Under the pieces are notes generated by a model. It made no database searches. It was not told the DNA's origin and worked only from the letters and a program-made list of their open reading frames with translations. 64,000 nucleotides of DNA from Bradyrhizobium sp. CIAT3101 (GTDB lineage Bacteria > Pseudomonadota > Alphaproteobacteria > Rhizobiales > Xanthobacteraceae). The translations under genes and the position numbers were made by a program. The DNA lies in assembly GCF_029714945.1 (NCBI RefSeq), contig NZ_CP121634.1, positions 682,001 to 746,000 on the forward strand. The letters run 5' to 3'. Position 1 is the stretch's first letter. Each line of letters opens with the position of its first letter. Positions 28,016-37,303 of the stretch are shown here, one piece after another.

Positions 28016-29853
28016 GCGGCGATCTCTCCGTGGACGCCGCCGAGATAGGCTTCCTGCACCGCGGCGTTGGTCTTGATTTCTTCTGGGCTTCCGGAGACCA
28101 GCACGCGGCCCTCCTGCAGCACCGTCACGCGCTCGACCAGCTCGAACAGCGAATCCATGTCGTGGTCGATGATGATCATGGTGCGTCCGCGCGCGATCGA
28201 TTTGAGCAGCTTCACGGTCTCGACCCGCTCGCGCGGGCTCATGCCGGCGAGCGGCTCGTCGAGCAACAGCAGGCGCGGCGATGTCGCGAGTGCAAGCCCG
28301 ATCTCCAGCCTGCGTTTTTCGCCATAGGCGAGCTCCGACACGGGCGTGTCGGCGCGGCGGGTCAAATTGACCAGCGCGAGCGTGTGCTCCACCTGCTCCG
28401 TCAGGCCCTTGACGCCGGCGAGCGTACGAAACAGGTCGAGCCGGAACTTTCCGCGCAGCTCTGCGAGTGCTGCGATCGTCAGGTTCTGCCGCACCGTGAG
28501 ACCCGTGAAGAGCTGATTGACCTGGTAGCTCTTGGTCAAGCCGAGCTGGCAGACTTCGGTGACCTTCAGTCCTGTGATGTCGCGGCCCTCGAACATGATC
28601 TGGCCCGAGGTCGGTGCGACCTCGCAGGTCAGCATCTTGAAGAAGGTCGATTTGCCGGCGCCGTTGGGGCCGATGATGCCGCGCAGCTCGCCCTGATTGA
28701 CGCTGAAATCGATGTCGCTATTGGCGACGAGGCCGCCGTAGCGCTTGGTGAGACCAGTGGCTTTGAGGATGGGGCCGGAATAGACGGGATGCTCGACCTC
28801 CTTGGCCCGCATCGGTGCAGGCGGGACCAGGTGCGGCGCTTCGACCTCGGCCTCCTCCGTCTCCACAGACTTCCGGGCTCGGTTGCCGGACATGAGGCCG
28901 TAGAGATCGACAAGGCCGCCGATGATACCGCCGCGCAGGAAGCAGACCAGCAACACGAACACGACGCCGAGCACGAGCTTCCAGGCGGCGCCCAGGCCAA
29001 GCGCGGACTGCAGGAAGTCCTGCAGGAACAGCCAGACGGTGGCGCCGACCAGCGGGCCGAACAACGTGCCCCTTCCGCCAATGGCGGTCTGCATCACGAG
29101 CTGGCCGGAGGTGTCGAAAGTGAAAGCGTCAGGCGGCATGAAGGCCTGGAGCACGCCGAGCAGGCCGCCGGCGAAGCCCGCATAGGCCGCGGCGATCACG
29201 AAGGCGGTCAGCTTGTAGCCGTGGATGTTGTGGCCGACGGCGGTGGCGCGCAGCGGATTGTCCCGGATCGCGCTCAGAATCGCCCCGACCGGCGAGCGCA
29301 CGATCCTGAGTGCGATGATGACGCCGATGAAATAGCACAGCGCGATGAACTGATAGAGCGACCAGCCATTGGTGAAGTGGATGGTGGTGAAGCCGAGATT
29401 GAAGCTCGGGGTCGGCACGCCCGGCAGGCCGTTCTCGCCGCCGGTGAAATCCGAGAGCGGATTGAACTCGACGAAGAAGAACACTTCCGCGATCGCCACC
29501 GTGATCATGGCAAAGTAGATGCCGGTGCGGCGCAGCGCGATCAGGCCGATCAGATAGCCGGTCGCCGCCGCTGCGATCATGCCGATGACCAGCGCGCCCA
29601 GCACGTTGCTGAAGCCGGCGCGAGTCAAGAGGTAAGCGGCGACGAAGCCGCCGGTGCCGTAGAAGGCGGACTGGCCGAACGACAAGAGACCGGTGAAGCC
29701 GAACAGGATGTCGAAGCCGAGGCCGAACAGGCCCCAGACCAGGATCCGGTTCACCGTGTTCGGCGCAAAGCCGAGATGGGGCAGCACGAAGGGAGCCACG
29801 ATCAGGCCGATGGCGGTCAGGGTCTCGATCAGGAACGGGCGTTGCTTGAGCAT
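28012..29853 (-). CDS. Fused branched-chain ABC permease (LivM) and ATP-binding protein (LivG)
   Basis: 613 residues from ATG at 29853. Residues ~1-320 are a LivM-type permease with about nine to ten membrane helices (FDILFGFTGLLSFGQSAFYG, RTGIYFAMITVAIAEVFFF and the EAA-like RDNPLRATAVGHN loop). A polar linker (~320-365, rich in Glu/Ala/Pro) leads to a LivG ATPase with Walker A GPNGAGKST, signature-like SELAYGEKRRLEIG, Walker B LLLLDEPLAGMSP and C-terminal VLVSGSPEEIKTNAAVQEAYLG. Fused LivM-LivG proteins exist, mainly in proteobacteria, but here the second liv cluster in the window has them separate. Confidence 0.88.
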   Translation of the reverse strand: MLKQRPFLIETLTAIGLIVAPFVLPHLGFAPNTVNRILVWGLFGLGFDILFGFTGLLSFGQSAFYGTGGFVAAYLLTRAGFSNVLGALVIGMIAAAATGYLIGLIALRRTGIYFAMITVAIAEVFFFVEFNPLSDFTGGENGLPGVPTPSFNLGFTTIHFTNGWSLYQFIALCYFIGVIIALRIVRSPVGAILSAIRDNPLRATAVGHNIHGYKLTAFVIAAAYAGFAGGLLGVLQAFMPPDAFTFDTSGQLVMQTAIGGRGTLFGPLVGATVWLFLQDFLQSALGLGAAWKLVLGVVFVLLVCFLRGGIIGGLVDLYGLMSGNRARKSVETEEAEVEAPHLVPPAPMRAKEVEHPVYSGPILKATGLTKRYGGLVANSDIDFSVNQGELRGIIGPNGAGKSTFFKMLTCEVAPTSGQIMFEGRDITGLKVTEVCQLGLTKSYQVNQLFTGLTVRQNLTIAALAELRGKFRLDLFRTLAGVKGLTEQVEHTLALVNLTRRADTPVSELAYGEKRRLEIGLALATSPRLLLLDEPLAGMSPRERVETVKLLKSIARGRTMIIIDHDMDSLFELVERVTVLQEGRVLVSGSPEEIKTNAAVQEAYLGGVHGEIAA

Positions 29854-29864
29854 CAGCGGATCAC

Positions 29865-30740
29865 TTATTCGCGGCCCTGCACGCCGAGCAGGCCATGCGG
29901 TCGCACCACGAGCACGAGCGTCATCGCCGCAAACAGCATCACATAGGCGTAGCCGGGGTTGAACATGGAGGTGACGCTGATGATCTCGCCGGCGATCAGG
30001 CCGCCGAGGATCGCGCCGGGGAACGAGCCGACGCCGCCGATCACCACCACCACGAAGGTCTGGACCAGGATGTCGTCGCCGATACCCGGTGTCAGCGACA
30101 CCACCGGCGCGTTGACGATGCCGGCAAAGCCGGCGGCCATCGCGCCGATGCCGAACACGATCATGAAGACGCGGTAGACGTTGATGCCGAGCGAATCGAC
30201 CATCACCGAATCCTCGATGCCGGCGCGCACGATCATGCCGAGCCGGGTGCGGTAGAGAATGATGAACAGCGCGCCCAGCGCGATTGCCACGATGCCGACC
30301 ACGGCCAGGCGATAGGTCGGATAGAACATGAAGCCGAGATTGGTGATGCCCTGGAACAGGGCCGGCGGCGGCACCAATTGCGACTGGCTGGAAAAGATCA
30401 GGCGCACGAGCTCGACGAAGCAGATGCCGAGCCCGAAGGTCACGAGCAACTGATCCTCGTGCGGGCGATGATAGAAATGGCGGATGATGACGCGTTCCAT
30501 TACGACGCCGAGCAGCATCACGAACAGCGAGCCTGCGATCACGGCGAGGATGAACGATTCCGTGTACTGATAGGTGACGAAGCCGGCATAGCCGCCGATC
30601 ATGAACATCGCGCCGTGCGCGAGGTTGAGCACGCCGAGCGTGCCGTAGATGATGGTCAGGCCGGAGCTGATCAGCGCGAGCAGGGCGCCGAGCGCGAGCC
30701 CGTTGAAAAGCTGCGAAACGAGGTTGGGCCAACTAATCAT
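29865..30740 (-). CDS. livH: Branched-chain-type ABC transporter permease LivH
   Basis: 291 residues, about eight membrane helices. LivH signatures include NGLALGALLALISSGLTIIYG, GVLNLAHGAMFMIGGYAG, and VVVIGGVGSFPGAILGGLIAGE. Inner membrane partner of the LivM part. Eleven bases upstream of livMG and 98 bases downstream of the substrate-binding protein gene. Confidence 0.9.
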   Translation of the reverse strand: MISWPNLVSQLFNGLALGALLALISSGLTIIYGTLGVLNLAHGAMFMIGGYAGFVTYQYTESFILAVIAGSLFVMLLGVVMERVIIRHFYHRPHEDQLLVTFGLGICFVELVRLIFSSQSQLVPPPALFQGITNLGFMFYPTYRLAVVGIVAIALGALFIILYRTRLGMIVRAGIEDSVMVDSLGINVYRVFMIVFGIGAMAAGFAGIVNAPVVSLTPGIGDDILVQTFVVVVIGGVGSFPGAILGGLIAGEIISVTSMFNPGYAYVMLFAAMTLVLVVRPHGLLGVQGRE

Positions 30741-30784
30741 GCGACGATCGCTGTTGTGACGCGCGATGAGCTTGCGTCAAAAAG

Positions 30785-30822
30785 GTGACGCCGCAGGTTC
30801 AGAGTAGGGCCTACGGCGTCAC
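30785..30822 (-). promoter_or_regulatory. Stem-loop between substrate-binding protein gene and livH
   Basis: GTGACGCCG (30785-30793) pairs perfectly with CGGCGTCAC (30814-30822), and GTAGG-CCTAC (30804-30814) sits in the loop. In ABC operons such stem-loops often protect the binding-protein mRNA 3' end and reduce read-through into the permease genes; that role is inferred. Confidence 0.55.
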
Positions 30823-30838
30823 AGGGGTTAGCGCGTGC

Positions 30839-32173
30839 TCAGGTGTAGTCGCCGAGATGGCAGCCGAACGCGTCCGGTTTCTGCATCAGGCCTTCACCCG
30901 GGACGATCTCGACGACGTCGTACCAGTCTTCCTTGTTCTTCATGTCCTTCTGCTGCTTGCCCTTGACGATGATCACCGGGCGAACGCACTGGTGATCCTC
31001 GGGGCGGTAATGCACGTCCCCGACCAGCGAGGGGATCGTCTCGCCCTTCTCATAGGCCTTGATCACGTCGGGCGGATTGAAGCTGCCGGCCTGCTCGCAC
31101 ATGTGGGCCCAGTGCGCGAAGCTGACATAGGCGTTCTCGGCGCCCCATTCCGGCTTGTAGCCGTACTTCTTCTCGAAGGCCTCGTTGAACATCTTGGCCA
31201 GCGGGAACTTGTCTTCGATCGTCCACCAATAATCGGTGGCGGCATAGACGCCCTGCATCAGGCCGCCGGTCTCGCGCGCGATGAACGGCACCTGGTAGGG
31301 GACGACCAGCTTCATCTTGTCGAGCACGCCGAACTGTTTTGCTTGTTGGGTCGACAGTACCGCGTCGTGGCCCCAGTTGACGTTGATGAGCACGTCCGCA
31401 CCGGAGTTGGCGACGTTCAGCAGATAGGAGGAATAATCAGGGGCGCCAAGCGGGGCGACCTGGTTGGTCACGGTGGTCCAGCCGGCGGTCGCGAGGAAGT
31501 CCTGCATCGACTTGGTGACGGTGTGGCCGTAGGTGTAGTCCGGCGTCAGATACGCGGCCTTCTTGCCCTTGCCGAACTCCCGCACCATCACGGGGCCGAT
31601 CGCGGCCGCGGCGGTCTGGCCGAAGAAGTTCTGACGCACGCCGTAGCGCACGCAGTCCTTGCCGGTGGTGTCGTTCGATCCGGAGATGCCGCAGACGAAC
31701 AGCACGTGCTCGCGCTGGGCGAGCTTGTTCAACGCGACCGCAACGGCGCTCGACGTGCCGCCTGTGATCATGATCGCCTTGTTCTCGCTGATGAAGCGCT
31801 GCTGCGCCTGCACCGCTTCGTTCGGCTTGGCCGCGGAGTCGGCGACGCCGAACTTCAGCTCCTTGCCGAGCACGCCCTTGCTGGTCTTGGGCGAGATCTT
31901 CTTCATCAGCTCGTGGCCTTCATTGATGTGCTCGATCGCGAGCTGATAGCCCTTGAGCTCGTCCTCGCCCTGCACGGCATAGGTTCCGGTGCGCGGCACC
32001 GAGATGCCGATGAAGGCGGTGGAACCCGACACGCCCGTGGGAAAGGAGCCGATCGCCGGCTTGTCTTCGGCAAAGGCCGGCATCGCCGGCAGCATCGAGC
32101 CGCCGATGAGGCCCGCCGTGGTCTGGAGCAGGCCACGGCGCGAGAGGCCGCGGCGAATGAGATCGTCAGTCAT
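30839..32173 (-). CDS. Periplasmic substrate-binding protein of a branched-chain-type ABC transporter
   Basis: 444 residues with a twin-arginine signal (RRGLSRRGLLQTTAGLIGG ... AFAED). Peripla_BP_6 fold: FIGISVPRTGTYAVQGEDELKGYQLAIEH, VLGKELKFGVADSAAKPNEAV, MITGGTSSAVAVALNK. This family binds branched amino acids, amides, urea or aromatic compounds; the ligand is not predictable here. First gene of the minus-strand transport operon. Confidence 0.88.
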   Translation of the reverse strand: MTDDLIRRGLSRRGLLQTTAGLIGGSMLPAMPAFAEDKPAIGSFPTGVSGSTAFIGISVPRTGTYAVQGEDELKGYQLAIEHINEGHELMKKISPKTSKGVLGKELKFGVADSAAKPNEAVQAQQRFISENKAIMITGGTSSAVAVALNKLAQREHVLFVCGISGSNDTTGKDCVRYGVRQNFFGQTAAAAIGPVMVREFGKGKKAAYLTPDYTYGHTVTKSMQDFLATAGWTTVTNQVAPLGAPDYSSYLLNVANSGADVLINVNWGHDAVLSTQQAKQFGVLDKMKLVVPYQVPFIARETGGLMQGVYAATDYWWTIEDKFPLAKMFNEAFEKKYGYKPEWGAENAYVSFAHWAHMCEQAGSFNPPDVIKAYEKGETIPSLVGDVHYRPEDHQCVRPVIIVKGKQQKDMKNKEDWYDVVEIVPGEGLMQKPDAFGCHLGDYT

Positions 32174-32353
32174 GGTCGTTTCCTCCGAACATCGTTCTTG
32201 TTTGCAGGCAAAACACGACCTGTCCGGCGGCGGCCGGCCTCTTAAGGCCGGCCCGCGCCGGGCACGTCACATCCGCGTGTAGCTCTTGGACGTAAGCATT
32301 GCTTGTGAAGGCCTTCTGTCAATTTCGCCTTTGGTCGAACGACGAAAATTATG

Positions 32354-32380
32354 TCGTGAAAACATATCGGATCACGATAT
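32354..32380. promoter_or_regulatory. Candidate operator between binding-protein gene and alpha-CTD-like gene
   Basis: Nested inverted repeats: ATATCG (32364-32369) / CGATAT (32375-32380) with a 5-base centre, and TCGTGA (32354-32359) / TCACGA (32372-32377). It lies 13-39 bases before the next gene's start and is much more AT-rich than the neighbourhood. Regulator unknown. Confidence 0.35.
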
Positions 32381-32392
32381 ATATTAGTCTTT

Positions 32393-32995
32393 GTGAGTAC
32401 GAGGATGACGGGTTCGGCGAGAGAGATGGCGCGGCAGACGATAGTGGCGGGTCGCCGGAAGCGACGATCCTGGCCGCAGGAGGCGGAGCGGCCCGAGGCG
32501 GCGTGGCCGGTGGAGGACAACGACCTGCGCGGCCGGCCGGCCGGCGAGCGGGGACCGGCCGTCGGCGCCGGTCAGGCGAAGCGCGCGCCGGTGCCGATGA
32601 AGCGGTTGAGCGTGCGCGCGCAGAATGTCCTGAAGGAGCTCGCGGTCGAACTCATCGGCGAGCAGCCGCCGAAGGGCAATTGGTCACCCTCGCGCGAACT
32701 GCTGCGCGCGTTGACGGCCGAGCGTCTCGCCACCGCGCGCAATTGCGGCCCGCACACGATGCGGGAGATCGTCGACTGGGCGCAGGGCTGCGGCGTCACC
32801 ATCAAGCCGGTGATTGCGCCCGGCGGCTCGCTGTCGCAGATGTGGGCGGAGCTGATTGCCAACGCATCGGCCGGCGCGCTGACCAGCGCGGAGATCGCCG
32901 GTGCCCTGCAGCGCTCGATCCGGCGGAAGAGCGTCCGCATCCCGATCGCGTTTCAGGTCATCCTGGTGAAAATCCTGCTGTCCAGCTTCGAATAG
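32393..32995 (+). CDS. Orphan protein with RNA polymerase alpha-CTD-like helix-hairpin-helix domain
   Basis: 200 residues from GTG at 32393 (in-frame ATGs at 32405 and 32426 are alternatives). Residues 1-68 are a basic, Arg/Ala/Pro-rich, probably disordered arm. Residues ~69-135 (MKRLSVRAQNVLKELAVELI, then PSRELLRALTAERLATARNC and GPHTMREIVDWAQGCGV) follow the pattern of the RNA polymerase alpha C-terminal domain, LSVRAxNxLK...ELL....GxxxxxEI. The remaining tail ALTSAEIAGALQRSIRRKSV is hydrophobic/basic. No family name is known to me. Likely DNA- or polymerase-binding, by analogy only. Confidence 0.6.
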   Translation: MSTRMTGSAREMARQTIVAGRRKRRSWPQEAERPEAAWPVEDNDLRGRPAGERGPAVGAGQAKRAPVPMKRLSVRAQNVLKELAVELIGEQPPKGNWSPSRELLRALTAERLATARNCGPHTMREIVDWAQGCGVTIKPVIAPGGSLSQMWAELIANASAGALTSAEIAGALQRSIRRKSVRIPIAFQVILVKILLSSFE

Positions 32996-33118
32996 GCTGG
33001 CCTGCAAGGCCGCCGATATGTGTGCATCCGCGCCGAGCGTCGGTTGGTTCCGCCGCGCCTTCCTTGCTAATCTCGGCGGCGCCCGCGCCATCGGCGGGCG
33101 CGACGTCGAAGGCAGGGA

Positions 33119-33589
33119 ATGGCTGACTCAAAGCGGAAGACGGGACGCGCGGCCTCCGCGGCGCCCTCGAAGGGCGGCGCGATGCGCGAGGCCGACTACA
33201 CGGCACTGGCGCAATTCCGCTATCAGCTCCGCACCTTCCTGGCCTTCAGCGAGACGGCGGCCCAGAACGCCGGGTTGACGCCGCAGCAGCATCAGGCGCT
33301 GCTGGCGATCAAGGGACTGGCCGACCCCAACGGCGCCAGCGTCGGCGACATCGCCGGCTTTCTCCTGATCCGGCACCACACCGCCGTCGAACTCGTGGAT
33401 CGCATGGCGAAGCTGAAGCTGATCGGCCGCGAGGCCGATCCCGAGGATGCGCGGCGCGTCCTGGTCAGGCTGACGGCCAAGGGCGAGCAGAAGCTGCGCT
33501 CGCTGTCGCGCATCCATCTGGACGAGTTGAGTGCCGCCGCACCCGCGCTGGCCAAGATCCTGCGATCGTTTAAGGCCAAGACGCGCTGA
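33119..33589 (+). CDS. MarR-family transcriptional regulator
   Basis: 156 residues, winged helix-turn-helix (SVGDIAGFLLIRHHTAVELVD, KLKLIGREADPEDARRVLV wing) with flanking dimerisation helices (LRTFLAFSETAAQNAGLTPQQHQAL). N-terminal ~20 residues are basic and not conserved, so a start at the internal ATG (MREADY, 33182) is possible. It converges with prfA and may control the nearby transport genes. Confidence 0.85.
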   Translation: MADSKRKTGRAASAAPSKGGAMREADYTALAQFRYQLRTFLAFSETAAQNAGLTPQQHQALLAIKGLADPNGASVGDIAGFLLIRHHTAVELVDRMAKLKLIGREADPEDARRVLVRLTAKGEQKLRSLSRIHLDELSAAAPALAKILRSFKAKTR

Positions 33590-33620
33590 TTATAACGCGC
33601 TGATCAAGCTGCGCTGAGGC

Positions 33621-34706
33621 TTACGCCGCTGCGCCCTGCGCGGCGAGCTGTGCGGCCTGGTGCTCGGTGGTCAGCGCATCGGTCAATTCGCCGAGCGCTT
33701 CGCCGGCGATCACCTGCGGCAGCTTGTAGAGCGTCAGGTTGATGCGGTGGTCGGTGACGCGTCCTTGCGGGAAATTATAGGTGCGGATGCGCTCGCTGCG
33801 ATCGCCGGAGCCGACCTTCTCCTTGCGCTCGGCCGAGCGCGCGGCGTCGACGCGCTGCCGTTCGGCGTCGTAGATGCGCGAGCGCAGGATGTTCATGGCA
33901 GACGCGCGGTTCTTATGCTGCGAGCGGCTGTCCTGCATCATCACCACGATGCCGGTCGGGATGTGGGTGATGCGGATGGCCGATTCGGTCTTGTTGACGT
34001 GCTGGCCGCCTGCGCCTTGCGCGCGCATGGTCTCGATGCGCAGATCGTCATTCTTGATCTCGACGTCGACGTCCTCGACCTCGGGAAGCACCGCGACGGT
34101 GGCGGCGGATGTGTGGATGCGCCCCTGCGTTTCGGTGTCGGGCACGCGCTGCACGCGGTGCACGCCGGACTCGAATTTCAGCTTGGAGAACGCGCCGCGG
34201 CCCTGCACTTCCGCGATGATTTCCTTGAAGCCGCCGACGGTGCCTTCGCTCGCCGAGATCACCTCGACCTTCCAGCCCTGCAAGGCGGCAAAGCGCTCGT
34301 ACATCCGGAACAGATCGCCGGCGAACAGCGAGGCCTCGTCGCCGCCGGTGCCGGCGCGGATTTCGAGCACGACGTTGCGGTCGTCCATGGCGTCCTTGGG
34401 CAGCAGCGCGACACGGATCTTCTGGACCAGATCCTCGATCTTCGGATTGAGCTCGTCGCGCTCGGCCTCCGCCATGCTGCGCATCTCGGCATCGGTCGCG
34501 GGATCGGCGATCAGCGCCTCGGTGTCGGCGAGTTCTTTCACGGCAGCACGATAAGTCTTCACCGCCTCGATCAGCGGGGTGATCTCGGCGAGCTCGCGCG
34601 TGACCTGCACATAGCGCTCGGAGGAGAGCTGGCCCAGCGATTCGGCCTCGAGGGAGGCATGATGCGCGAGCAGAACGTCCAGTTTGGCTTCGGGGAGTGA
34701 CGACAT
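33621..34706 (-). CDS. prfA: Peptide chain release factor 1
   Basis: 361 residues. Terminates at UAA and UAG. GGQ motif in [16 protein letters not shown]; the RF1-type stop-codon loop is [20 protein letters not shown] (PDT at the PxT position). Domain order and length are standard. It is 57 bases downstream of ptsP on the same strand. prmC, usually adjacent, lies 7 kb away. Confidence 0.97.
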   Translation of the reverse strand: MSSLPEAKLDVLLAHHASLEAESLGQLSSERYVQVTRELAEITPLIEAVKTYRAAVKELADTEALIADPATDAEMRSMAEAERDELNPKIEDLVQKIRVALLPKDAMDDRNVVLEIRAGTGGDEASLFAGDLFRMYERFAALQGWKVEVISASEGTVGGFKEIIAEVQGRGAFSKLKFESGVHRVQRVPDTETQGRIHTSAATVAVLPEVEDVDVEIKNDDLRIETMRAQGAGGQHVNKTESAIRITHIPTGIVVMMQDSRSQHKNRASAMNILRSRIYDAERQRVDAARSAERKEKVGSGDRSERIRTYNFPQGRVTDHRINLTLYKLPQVIAGEALGELTDALTTEHQAAQLAAQGAAA

Positions 34707-34763
34707 CGGTTTGGTCTCAAAAGGCGGAGGGAGGCGAGGCGGCGCAGACGGGCGGCAGGCCCG

Positions 34764-37031
34764 CTACAACGCCAGGCCTTCGGCCTCGGCAAATTCCGTC
34801 AGCTTCTGCCGGATCGAGACGCTGCCGGTCGGCGCATCCAGCAGCGGCCCAAGCATCGCTTCGGCCTTCTTGGCGTCGAGGTCGATCACCATCGCCTTGA
34901 CCGGGCCAAGCGCGGTCGCCGACAGCGACAGCGAGCGGTAACCCATTGCGATCAGCGCCAGCGCGCCGATAGGCTTGGAGGCCATCTCGCCGCAGAGCGA
35001 CAGCGATTTTTGTGCCGTCTGCGATTTGCGGGCGATGTCGCGCAGCGCCCGCAGGATCGGCGTCGACATGGTGTCGAAGCGCTCGGAGACCTTGGCATTG
35101 CCGCGGTCGACCGCGAACAGGAATTGGAACAGATCGTTGGAGCCGACCGAGATGAAGTCGACCTTCTTCAGCAGCTCATCCATCTGATAGAGCAGCGCCG
35201 GCACCTCGACCATGGTGCCGATGTCGATGCGCTCCGGCAACGTGTGGCCATGCTGGCGCAGATAGGTCAGCTCGCGCTCGACCAGCGCTTTCGCGGAATC
35301 GAACTCGGCGACCTCCGAGATCATCGGGAACATGATGCGCAGCGCGCGGCCGCCGCCGGCGCGGAGCAGCGCGCGGATCTGGCCGCGCAACAGGCCGGGA
35401 CGGTCGAGCCCGAGCCGGATCGCGCGCCAGCCCAGCGCGGGATTCTCCTCGATCACCGTCTCCATATAGGGCAGCGCCTTGTCGCCGCCGATGTCGAGGG
35501 TGCGGAAGGTGACGGGCTTCTGGCCTGCGGCATCCAGCACGGCGCGATAGAGCGCGAGCTGGTCGCTGGTGCGCGGCAGGCTCTGGCCGACCATGAACTG
35601 CAGCTCGGTGCGGAACAGGCCGATACCGGCGCTGCCGGTGTCCTCGATATGCGGCAGGTCGATGGCGAGGCCCGCATTGATCAGCAGCTCGACCTTCTGG
35701 CCGTCCTTGGTGACGCAGGGGCGGTCGCGCAGCGCCAGATATTGCGCCTGGCGGCGGGCGCGGAAGCGCACGCGTTCGGCATAGGCCGCCTCGACTTCCT
35801 GCGAGGGCCGCACATAGATCGCGCCCGAGGTGCCGTCGACGATGATGGCGTCGCCGGGGTCGGCGATGCCGGGCGCGTTCGGCACCTCGCCGACGGCGGG
35901 AATGCCGAGCGCGCGTGCCACGATCGAGACGTGGGAGTTGGCGGTGCCTTCCTCCAGCACGATGCCGCGCAGGCGCTTGCGGTCGTAGTCGAGCAGCGCC
36001 GCCGGTCCCATCGCGCGCGCGATGACGATGGCATTGTCGGGCATCTGCTCGCGCGAGGGCGCATGGTCCTGGCCAACCAGCTGCCGCATCAGGCGATAGC
36101 CGAGATCCTCGAGATCGTGCAGCCGGTCGCGCAAATAGGGATCGGTCACGCGCAGCATGCGGGCGCGGGTGTCGGACTGGACGCGTTCGACCGCGGCTTC
36201 CGCCGTGAGGCCGGTCGCGACCGCCTCGTGCAGCTTGTGCGACCAGCCCTGGTCGTTGGCGAACATGCGGTAGGCTTCGAGCACGTCGCGATGCTCGCCG
36301 CCCTCGGCGACGTCGCCGCGCTCGAGCATCCGGTCGAGATCCGAGCGCAGCTTGGCGAGCGCGGTGTCGAGCCGCTTGATCTCCTTCGGCAGATCCTCGG
36401 CGATGTAGTCCTTGATGACGACGCGCGGCTCGTGCAGCACGACGTGGCCGAGCGCGATGCCTTCCGAGAGGATCGCGCCGGCCTTTTGCGTCGAATGGCG
36501 CGCGGCCGGCTCGGCGCCGGGCTGGGCGAGGGCGGACAATTCGCCCGACGCGATCAGCTCCGCCAGCACCATGGCGGTGGTCTGCAGCGCCTCGAGCTCT
36601 TCCTCGACATAGGTGCGCTTGGCGCGGTTCTGCACCACCAGCACGCCGAGCGTGTTGCCGGCGCGCAGGATCGGCACGCCGAGGAAGGAGTGGTAGATTT
36701 CTTCGCCGGTCTCCGGGCGGAACGAGAAGGCGGGATGGCTCTGGGCGTCGTTCAAATTGAGCGGCGTCGCCTCGCTGGCGACGAGGCCGACCAGGCCCTC
36801 ATGGGCGCTCAGCACGGTATGGTGCACGGCCTCGCGGTTGAGGCCTTCGGTGGCGTAGAGCTCGAGGGTGTTGTCGATGCGCAGCACATAGACCGAGCAG
36901 ACCTCGGCCACCATGTTGGCGGCGATCAGCACCACGATCTTGTCCAGCCGCTCCTGGGCCGAGACCTGCTCCGCCATGGTTTCGCGGAGCCGTCTCAACA
37001 AGACGCGGGGACCTCCCGACGCGCTCCGCAT
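34764..37031 (-). CDS. ptsP: Phosphoenolpyruvate-protein phosphotransferase PtsP (EI-Ntr)
   Basis: 755 residues. N-terminal GAF domain (residues ~20-170, LDKIVVLIAANMVAEVCSVY), then PEP-utilising N domain, the phosphohistidine in LEEGTANSHVSIVARALGIP, and the PEP-binding barrel with GIGLFRTELQFM, NPALGWRAIRL and ISVGSNDLFQF. Starts the nitrogen-related PTS phosphorelay that senses glutamine/2-oxoglutarate. Follows lysC with a 349-base gap. Confidence 0.96.
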   Translation of the reverse strand: MRSASGGPRVLLRRLRETMAEQVSAQERLDKIVVLIAANMVAEVCSVYVLRIDNTLELYATEGLNREAVHHTVLSAHEGLVGLVASEATPLNLNDAQSHPAFSFRPETGEEIYHSFLGVPILRAGNTLGVLVVQNRAKRTYVEEELEALQTTAMVLAELIASGELSALAQPGAEPAARHSTQKAGAILSEGIALGHVVLHEPRVVIKDYIAEDLPKEIKRLDTALAKLRSDLDRMLERGDVAEGGEHRDVLEAYRMFANDQGWSHKLHEAVATGLTAEAAVERVQSDTRARMLRVTDPYLRDRLHDLEDLGYRLMRQLVGQDHAPSREQMPDNAIVIARAMGPAALLDYDRKRLRGIVLEEGTANSHVSIVARALGIPAVGEVPNAPGIADPGDAIIVDGTSGAIYVRPSQEVEAAYAERVRFRARRQAQYLALRDRPCVTKDGQKVELLINAGLAIDLPHIEDTGSAGIGLFRTELQFMVGQSLPRTSDQLALYRAVLDAAGQKPVTFRTLDIGGDKALPYMETVIEENPALGWRAIRLGLDRPGLLRGQIRALLRAGGGRALRIMFPMISEVAEFDSAKALVERELTYLRQHGHTLPERIDIGTMVEVPALLYQMDELLKKVDFISVGSNDLFQFLFAVDRGNAKVSERFDTMSTPILRALRDIARKSQTAQKSLSLCGEMASKPIGALALIAMGYRSLSLSATALGPVKAMVIDLDAKKAEAMLGPLLDAPTGSVSIRQKLTEFAEAEGLAL

Positions 37032-37243
37032 GAACCGTCAATCTCCTCCGTCTGCCCGACCCGGCGATAATGGCCGGCGGCTGGCCTAGAATTCCAGAAA
37101 AACAATCAAATTGTCTGTCCGGCTCAGGCGCAAACAACTGCTTGCACCGAATCAGCAGCCTGAACTGGGACACAGTCTGCGGCAGCCCACCCTATTCGCC
37201 GTATAGCGAATTGAGGCTTGTTTTGCCAAGCAAAACGCCTGCC

Positions 37244-37273
37244 AAACGCGAAGGTGTGTACACCTTCGCGTTT
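37244..37273. repeat. 30-base palindrome upstream of ptsP
   Basis: AAACGCGAAGGTGT (37244-37257) and ACACCTTCGCGTTT (37260-37273) are perfect inverse complements with a 2-base centre. It could be a terminator stem for lysC read-through or a binding site; no strong T run follows on either strand. Confidence 0.6.
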
Positions 37274-37303
37274 GCTGCGACCGCTAAGAGAAAATTAGTC
37301 CAG

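Noticed and set aside
28030..29946. 638-codon plus-strand frame opposite livMG
   Set aside because: Acidic His/Gln-rich shadow translation of a GC-rich gene; no start signal.
29854..30732. N-terminal extension of the LivM-LivG gene to 906 residues
   Set aside because: That part reads livH in another frame and has no domain; the permease begins at MLKQRPF (29853).
35010..37070. 686-codon plus-strand frame opposite ptsP
   Set aside because: Shadow of ptsP without domains or translation signals.
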